In this document: piece by piece, positions 6,231-10,354 of the stretch | Layout of the letters: each line of letters opens with the position of its first letter | Position numbering within the stretch: position 1 is the first letter of the stretch | From: DATBDN01 sp036269895 | GTDB taxonomy: Bacteria > Actinomycetota > Thermoleophilia > Solirubrobacterales > Thermoleophilaceae | NCBI GenBank assembly: GCA_036269895.1 | Contig: DATBDN010000026.1 | Location: 1 to 10,354, forward strand | Reading direction: 5' to 3' | Length of the DNA: 10,354 nucleotides | The notes under the pieces: generated by a model | What the model saw: the letters and a program-made list of their open reading frames with translations, nothing else | Databases searched by the model: none | What the model was told of the DNA's origin: nothing | Position numbers and translations under genes: made by a program

Positions 6231-6902
6231 TCAGTGCGAACTCGCGGCGCGGAAATGCCGCAGGAACCAGTCCCGCGCCAGCTTGGCCACGCGTTCGAGC
6301 GCACCGGGCTCCTCGAAGAGGTGAGTCGCGCTCTGTACGACCTCGACTTGTGACTCGCCCCCGAGCAGCGCCTGCGCCTGACGGTTGAGATGCAGCACCT
6401 CGGTTTTCCGCTCCCCGACGATCAAGAGCGTCGGCGCGGTGACCTCCGGCAGCGCGTCGCCCGCAAGGTCGGGGCGGCCATCGCGAGAGACGACAGCGAC
6501 CACGCGCTCCCGTCGCTTGGCGGCCGCGATCAAGGCCGCAGCGGCCCCTGTCCCGGCGCCGAAGCACCCGAGCGGGAGCTCTGCGACCACTCGCGGAAGG
6601 TCGCCCGTCACCGACTCGATGGCGAGCCAGTCGATAGCGCTGATCACTCGGTCGGCGAGCACCTCGATGTCCAAGCGGACGCCACCCGTGACCGTGTCCT
6701 CGAGCTCCCCCGCCTCCGTGAGCAGGTCGACAAGCAGCGTGCCGATCCGCGCCCGAGCGAGCACGTCGGCGACAGCTCGATTGGGCGGGCCGCTGCCACT
6801 GCCGTGCGCGAACGCGACCATGCCCGCGGCGCGGGGTGGCAGTGTCATCACGCCGACGAGTCCTGCGTCGCCGACCGACACCTGGGTTGGCTGCGCGGTC
6901 AT
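6231..6902 (-). CDS. Alpha/beta-hydrolase-fold protein (dienelactone-hydrolase-like), probably non-catalytic
   Basis: A 223-residue cytoplasmic protein of the small dienelactone-hydrolase-like group. Family marks are AHGSGSGPPNR (oxyanion-side loop, about 32-42), LLVDLLTEAGE (56-66), SRDGRPDLAGDALPEV (139-154), APTLLIVG (156-163) and ATHLFEEPGALE (192-203). In relatives as I recall them, the nucleophile elbow is GASTG and the acid loop is GGRD. Here the elbow is G115-A-G-T-G119, so Gly117 replaces the Ser, and the acid loop reads GERKTEVL, so Lys166 replaces the Asp. Only the presumed His194 remains. The frame is full length with no other damage, so it is either a pseudoenzyme or very recently inactivated. 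It diverges from the NADH dehydrogenase gene over 86 bp. No strong ribosome site precedes the ATG. Confidence 0.85.
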   Translation of the reverse strand: MTAQPTQVSVGDAGLVGVMTLPPRAAGMVAFAHGSGSGPPNRAVADVLARARIGTLLVDLLTEAGELEDTVTGGVRLDIEVLADRVISAIDWLAIESVTGDLPRVVAELPLGCFGAGTGAAAALIAAAKRRERVVAVVSRDGRPDLAGDALPEVTAPTLLIVGERKTEVLHLNRQAQALLGGESQVEVVQSATHLFEEPGALERVAKLARDWFLRHFRAASSH

Positions 6903-6913
6903 TCAGTCTTGTG

Positions 6914-6920
6914 GTAGGCC
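6914..6920 (-). promoter_or_regulatory. GGCCTAC motif upstream of hydrolase-fold gene
   Basis: This is the fourth copy of the heptamer, read on the minus strand as GGCCTACCACAAGACTGA before the ATG at 6902; the motif ends 11 nt before the start codon. It is the only copy on the minus strand that lies upstream of a gene. I find no convincing -35 box at the usual distance. Confidence 0.28.
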
Positions 6921-6988
6921 GCCGGCACCGCGTATCCACGCCGTACGTGCTACGCCGGCGGTGACTTGCACGGGCGGGCAGGCGGACT

Positions 6989-8341
6989 ATGTCCACAGTC
7001 GTGAGTCCCCCGGTGTCGCCGCATCAGGTGGTCGTGATTGGCGGGGGCTTCGGCGGCCTCGAGACGGTCAAGGCGCTCCGCAGGGCGCCGGTCGAAGTCA
7101 CCCTGATCGACCGCAACAACTACCACCTGTTTCAGCCATTGACCTATCAGGTGGCCACGGCCTCCCTTTCGCCCGACGAGATCGCGGAGCCGCTGCGGAC
7201 CATCTTCCGCCGCGACACGTCCGTCCACGTAGTCATGGGCGAGGTCACCGACGTCGATCTGGAGCGGCGCGTGGTGCGGGTGGAGCCACCTGCAAGCGAC
7301 GCTGAGCCACGCGAGGTCGCCTACGACACGCTGGTCGTGGCCGGAGGGTCGTCGTACTCCTACTTCGGCCATGAGGAATGGCGGCCGTTCGCCATGGAGG
7401 TGAAGTCGCTCGACAGCGCTCTCGAAGTACGCAGCCGGATCCTGAGGGCATTCGAAGCGGCGGAGGGCGAGCCGAACCAGGACCATCGCGCCGCCTGGCT
7501 TACCTACGTCGTCGTCGGCGCCGGCCCGACGGGCGTGGAGATGGCGGGCCAGATTGCCGAGCTGGCGCGCGACACTCTGCCCGGAGACTTCAGGGTCATC
7601 GACCCACGGTTCGGACGGGTGCTGCTCGTCGAGATGGCAGATCGTGTGCTCCCCGCCTTTCCGCCGCGGCTGTCCAGCCGCGCCGCGCAGGCGCTCGAGC
7701 GGATCGGCGTCACGCCGCGTCCCGGCCACAGGGTCGTGGACATCGACTCCGACGGCGTCGAGATCGAGTCCGCAGACGGCCAAACGCAGCGTGTGGCCGC
7801 GCGGACCGTGATCTGGGCCGCCGGAGTGGCCGCCTCGCCGCTGGCCGGGCTCCTCGCCGACGCGTCAGGTGCCGAGGTCGACCGTGCGGGCCGTGTGACC
7901 GTGGAACCCGACCTGACGATTCCCGGGCATCCGTCCGCGCTCGCGATCGGCGACATGGCGAGGGTCCGAGATCCATACACCGGCAAGGTCGACCCGCTCC
8001 CGGGGCTCGCGCCGGTCGCCATGCAGCAGGGGCGCTACGCCGGCCGCCTGGTTCGCGACCGCCTCGCCGGCAGCCCGACGCCGTCCTTCCGCTACCTCGA
8101 CAAGGGCAATCTCGCGACGATCGGGCGGGCGCGCGCCGTCGCCGACGTGAGGGGGCTGAAGATCAGCGGCTTCATCGCGTGGGCGATCTGGCTGGTCGTG
8201 CACCTCTACTACCTGATCGGATTCGAGAACCGCCTGGTCGTATTGGTGCGCTGGTCGTACAACTTCTTCACCCACGGCCGCGGCGGCCGGCTGATCACCG
8301 GCGCGACGGAGCGGCGGCAGGACCTCGTCAGATCGGAGTGA
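6989..8341 (+). CDS. ndh: Type II NADH:quinone oxidoreductase (NDH-2)
   Basis: A 450-residue single-subunit, non-proton-pumping NADH dehydrogenase that passes electrons from NADH through FAD to the membrane quinone pool. The FAD-binding motif VVVIGGGFGGLE lies at about 14-25, the NAD-binding motif VVVGAGPTGVEMAGQIAEL at about 174-192, the second FAD contact LAIGDMARV at about 318-326, and the quinone-side motif APVAMQQGRYAG at about 341-352. The C-terminal part (about 391-428), with FIAWAIWLVVHLYYLIGF and a following amphipathic stretch, should anchor it to the membrane. The length is normal for the family. Its start has a modest AGGCGG-type site. It diverges from the hydrolase-fold gene and converges on the aldose epimerase gene with a 14-bp overlap. 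It could reoxidise NADH formed by the neighbouring sugar dehydrogenases. Confidence 0.92.
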   Translation: MSTVVSPPVSPHQVVVIGGGFGGLETVKALRRAPVEVTLIDRNNYHLFQPLTYQVATASLSPDEIAEPLRTIFRRDTSVHVVMGEVTDVDLERRVVRVEPPASDAEPREVAYDTLVVAGGSSYSYFGHEEWRPFAMEVKSLDSALEVRSRILRAFEAAEGEPNQDHRAAWLTYVVVGAGPTGVEMAGQIAELARDTLPGDFRVIDPRFGRVLLVEMADRVLPAFPPRLSSRAAQALERIGVTPRPGHRVVDIDSDGVEIESADGQTQRVAARTVIWAAGVAASPLAGLLADASGAEVDRAGRVTVEPDLTIPGHPSALAIGDMARVRDPYTGKVDPLPGLAPVAMQQGRYAGRLVRDRLAGSPTPSFRYLDKGNLATIGRARAVADVRGLKISGFIAWAIWLVVHLYYLIGFENRLVVLVRWSYNFFTHGRGGRLITGATERRQDLVRSE

Positions 8342-9251
8342 CCCCGATGTCGAACCGCGCGCGGTAACTCGAGCCGGGCTGCGCAAGCAGCGTGCGCTCG
8401 CTTTCGAACGGATTGATCGGCGCTGTCATCGGCTCGAAGGAGATCATGTCTTTGCCGGGCGGCGTGTACACCTGGGCGAAGCGATAGCCCTCAAGAAACA
8501 GTACGTGAATCCGCCGCGCCCCGCCGGACACGGCGAACTCGGCCGGCATGTCGAACGCGTCGAACGCGTCGTCGTACGCACTTTCGCCGAGCGGGCCAGG
8601 CGCGATGCGGACCGGCTCACTCCGGCCGTTGGGCAGCCGCCGCTCGTCGAGCTTCATGCGGCTCGTCACGGGCAGCTCGAGCCACCATTCCTCGCGCGGC
8701 ACGCCAGGCACGCGCAGGTACGGGTGAAACCCGAAGGCCACTGGCACCGCCACATCGCCGGTGGGCGTGAGCTCGGTGACGACCTCGAGCCGGTCGTTCG
8801 ACAGCTCGAAGGTCAGCTCGAGCAGGTGCGGAAACGGGAACCCGCGCTCCAGCTCGGGCCATGCCGCATAGTCCAGCTGCGCTCGGATCCGCGCCGGCTC
8901 CTCCTCGAGCACCTCCCAGTGCGGCGAGGCGCCGGCGAGGCCGTGGATCGGTAGGCCCTTCGGGTCCTTCAGGACGTTCGGCGCGCTCATGTCGAGCCTC
9001 ACCCGCCGACCCGCGATCTCGTACTCGGGCGAGGCCAGCCTATTCGCCCATGGGTGCAGGAGCGGGACGCCTGTCGGCTCGCCGGTCGCGGCATACTCCG
9101 CGAGCGTCACGGGGTGGCCGAGCAGTTCCTCACCATCGTGGCGGAGCGACCACCCCAGCATGCCGACTCGCGGCAGGATCGTCACCTCTAACGAGCCGAT
9201 CGGCGAGCGCAGCTCGACCGTAACGGCCGCCGTATCCGCGCGGCTGGCCAT
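8328..9251 (-). CDS. Aldose 1-epimerase (galactose mutarotase family)
   Basis: A 307-residue cytoplasmic beta-sandwich enzyme of the GalM superfamily, interconverting alpha and beta anomers of aldoses. Recognisable sites are GVPLLHPWANRL (61-72, with Asn70 and Arg71 for substrate binding), PIHGLA (101-106, His103), GFHPYLRVPG (174-183, His176 as the likely acid) and FEPMTAPINPF (272-282, Glu273 as the likely base). All expected catalytic positions are present. The ATG at 9251 begins 3 nt after the stop of the 6-phosphogluconate dehydrogenase gene, so the two are surely cotranscribed. A short repeat in the DNA at about 8549-8572 gives DAFDAFD. Supplying the right glucose anomer to the glucose-dehydrogenase-like enzyme upstream is a plausible role. 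A hexose-6-phosphate epimerase specificity cannot be ruled out. Confidence 0.9.
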   Translation of the reverse strand: MASRADTAAVTVELRSPIGSLEVTILPRVGMLGWSLRHDGEELLGHPVTLAEYAATGEPTGVPLLHPWANRLASPEYEIAGRRVRLDMSAPNVLKDPKGLPIHGLAGASPHWEVLEEEPARIRAQLDYAAWPELERGFPFPHLLELTFELSNDRLEVVTELTPTGDVAVPVAFGFHPYLRVPGVPREEWWLELPVTSRMKLDERRLPNGRSEPVRIAPGPLGESAYDDAFDAFDMPAEFAVSGGARRIHVLFLEGYRFAQVYTPPGKDMISFEPMTAPINPFESERTLLAQPGSSYRARFDIGVTPI

Positions 9252-9254
9252 CGC

Positions 9255-10172
9255 CTACGTGCGAACGAGCTGCTCGGCTTTCCGGTGCACCGGGTGCCCG
9301 CCGTAACCGTGCCGAAGCAGCGCCACCGCCTTCGCCGCGGGCCAATCGAGATCACGGTAGGCGATGAGCGCCTGCTGGCTGTCGGAGATCACCGGTGAGG
9401 GAATGTCCCTGTCGAGCGCCCACTCCAGCACCCACTTGACCTCCCCCGTGTCCTCGACGTACGTCGACAGCTCCGCAAGCTCGGTCGCTGCCAGCGCATC
9501 GTGCATCAGCTCGACGAGCCACGACCGGATCACCGACCCGTGGTTCCAGTTCTCGAACACCGACGGCAGGTCGAGGGTGAACTCGGAACGTTCGAGCAGC
9601 TCGACTCCCTCGGCGATCGCCTGGACCATGCCGAACTCGATCGCGTTGTGAATGAGCTTGACGAAGTGCCCGGAGCCCGGAGCGCCGACGAAGACCGTTC
9701 CCAATTCGTCGACAGCAAGCTCCTTCAGCAGCGGCTCCACCACCTGGTATGCGTCCTCGTCACCCCCGGCCATGAAGCAGGCGCCGTTACGAGCGCCCGA
9801 GACGCCGCCGCTTGTGCCGATGTCGAGAAAGCGGATTCCCCGGCTTGCGAACTCAGCGTGGTGGCGCCGGGAGTCCTCCCAATGCGAGTTGCCGCCGTCG
9901 ACGACTACGTCTCCCGCGTCCAGAAGGCGCTGCAGCTCACGGCAGCTGTCCTCGGTCGGGCGACCGTGCGGGACGTAGAGCAGCACGACGCGCGTCGGCT
10001 CGAGCTTGCCGCTCAGCTCGTCGAGCGAGTCGGCGGGATCGAGCCCCTCGGCGGCGAGCGCTCGTGTGAGCTCGGCGTCGACGTTGTAGCCCACGACCTC
10101 GTGGCCGTGCTCCATCGCCGCGCGTGCCAGGTTGCCGCCCATCCGTCCGAGACCGACGATTCCGAATCTCAT
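9255..10172 (-). CDS. gnd: 6-phosphogluconate dehydrogenase, decarboxylating, short (about 300-residue) form
   Basis: A 305-residue enzyme that oxidatively decarboxylates 6-phosphogluconate to ribulose 5-phosphate. The dinucleotide-binding motif GLGRMG lies at 7-12, the substrate loop DGGNSHWEDS at 92-101, SGGVSGARNGACFMAGG at 121-137, and the catalytic stretch GHFVKLIHNAIEFGM at 168-182. Lys172 and Glu179 have the seven-residue spacing of the classic Lys/Glu pair. It lacks the long C-terminal helical extension of the roughly 470-residue type, as expected for the short bacterial form. The segment after the second strand reads GYNVDAEL without the Asn-Arg pair typical of NADP enzymes, which hints at NAD preference (inference). 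The start ATG at 10172 has AAAGGAG 8 nt upstream. It lies 32 nt after the sugar dehydrogenase stop and 3 nt before the epimerase start. Confidence 0.93.
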   Translation of the reverse strand: MRFGIVGLGRMGGNLARAAMEHGHEVVGYNVDAELTRALAAEGLDPADSLDELSGKLEPTRVVLLYVPHGRPTEDSCRELQRLLDAGDVVVDGGNSHWEDSRRHHAEFASRGIRFLDIGTSGGVSGARNGACFMAGGDEDAYQVVEPLLKELAVDELGTVFVGAPGSGHFVKLIHNAIEFGMVQAIAEGVELLERSEFTLDLPSVFENWNHGSVIRSWLVELMHDALAATELAELSTYVEDTGEVKWVLEWALDRDIPSPVISDSQQALIAYRDLDWPAAKAVALLRHGYGGHPVHRKAEQLVRT

Positions 10173-10204
10173 GCCTTCAACTCCTTTCAGCCATCCGCAC
10201 CGCG

Positions 10205-10354
10205 TCAGGCGGGCGCGAACTCAATGACGTTCTTGATGTCGTCAGGCCTGCGCTGCAACGCGTCCTCCCACCGGTCGAGCGGCACGCGCCGGGTGATCAG
10301 GCCCGCAAGCCATGCGGAATCGGCAGCCGCCAGCGCGTCGGCTGCAGCCTGGAA
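10205..10354 (-). CDS. Glucose 1-dehydrogenase-like medium-chain dehydrogenase, C-terminal part
   Basis: The last 49 codons of a gene entering from the right edge are visible. The peptide ends with WLAGLITRRVPLDRWEDALQRRPDDIKNVIEFAPA. This matches the C-terminus of zinc-type medium-chain glucose dehydrogenases, where an ITRRVPL-x-RW-x-(E/D)AL segment precedes DDIK and a final strand. Catalytic and zinc-binding residues lie outside the window, so the substrate is inferred from the tail and the neighbours. Glucose oxidation to gluconolactone would suit the 6-phosphogluconate dehydrogenase 32 nt downstream. Another polyol or alcohol dehydrogenase of the same superfamily is the main alternative. 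Confidence 0.72.
   Translation of the reverse strand, partial: FQAAADALAAADSAWLAGLITRRVPLDRWEDALQRRPDDIKNVIEFAPA

Noticed and set aside
6227..6234. CTGATCAG palindrome between convergent stops, as a terminator
   Set aside because: The stem is only 4 bp without a loop and there is no following T-run, so it cannot be supported as an intrinsic terminator.
7378..8367. A 329-codon plus-strand open frame overlapping the NADH dehydrogenase gene
   Set aside because: It is the +1 shadow of the dehydrogenase, extremely Arg-rich, and lacks any domain. The dehydrogenase frame carries all family motifs.
8549..8572. Short direct repeat of the TCGAACGCG type
   Set aside because: It lies in frame inside the epimerase gene and encodes a modest DAFDAFD repeat. 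There are too few copies to be a CRISPR or a mobile-element end.

Overview
The window is about two-thirds G+C, densely packed with short intergenic gaps, and free of visible RNA genes, insertion sequences or CRISPR arrays. Gene content suggests a high-GC actinobacterium: a hibernation factor with a doubled C-terminal domain, a DUF2267 protein, a short-form 6-phosphogluconate dehydrogenase and a type II NADH dehydrogenase. Thermoleophilia (Solirubrobacterales/Gaiellales-like) is my best guess, from recalled relatives only.

Left part, minus strand (4074 down to 1): a compact operon encodes a sugar-porter-type MFS transporter with a long soluble tail, then a small MscS-type mechanosensitive channel 4 nt downstream. 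Next comes a ribosome hibernation factor whose start overlaps the channel stop as ATGA, and then the decayed remains of a ClpP-fold SDH-type serine proteinase running off the left edge. A divergent small Cys/His protein starts only 35 bp from the transporter start.

Middle part, plus strand (4110 to 6223): the small Cys/His protein, an HtrA-type protease with a lipoprotein signal, a probable remnant of a small membrane protein, and a DUF2267 protein. An alpha/beta-hydrolase-fold gene runs towards the DUF2267 gene with 7 bp between them; its nucleophile and acid positions are not catalytic residues. A type II NADH dehydrogenase gene diverges from the hydrolase gene.

Right part, minus strand (10354 down to 8328): the C-terminus of a medium-chain glucose-dehydrogenase-like protein, 6-phosphogluconate dehydrogenase and aldose 1-epimerase form a carbohydrate-oxidation operon. 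It converges on the NADH dehydrogenase gene with a 14-bp overlap of coding ends.

The theme is accessory stress physiology (osmotic channel, ribosome hibernation, envelope proteolysis) beside sugar oxidation and NADH reoxidation. I do not see a clear new defence or mobile system. The best leads are the catalytically degenerate hydrolase, the GGCCTAC motif repeated just upstream of four genes, the multiply deleted SDH proteinase gene, and the MFS/MscS/hibernation-factor operon.
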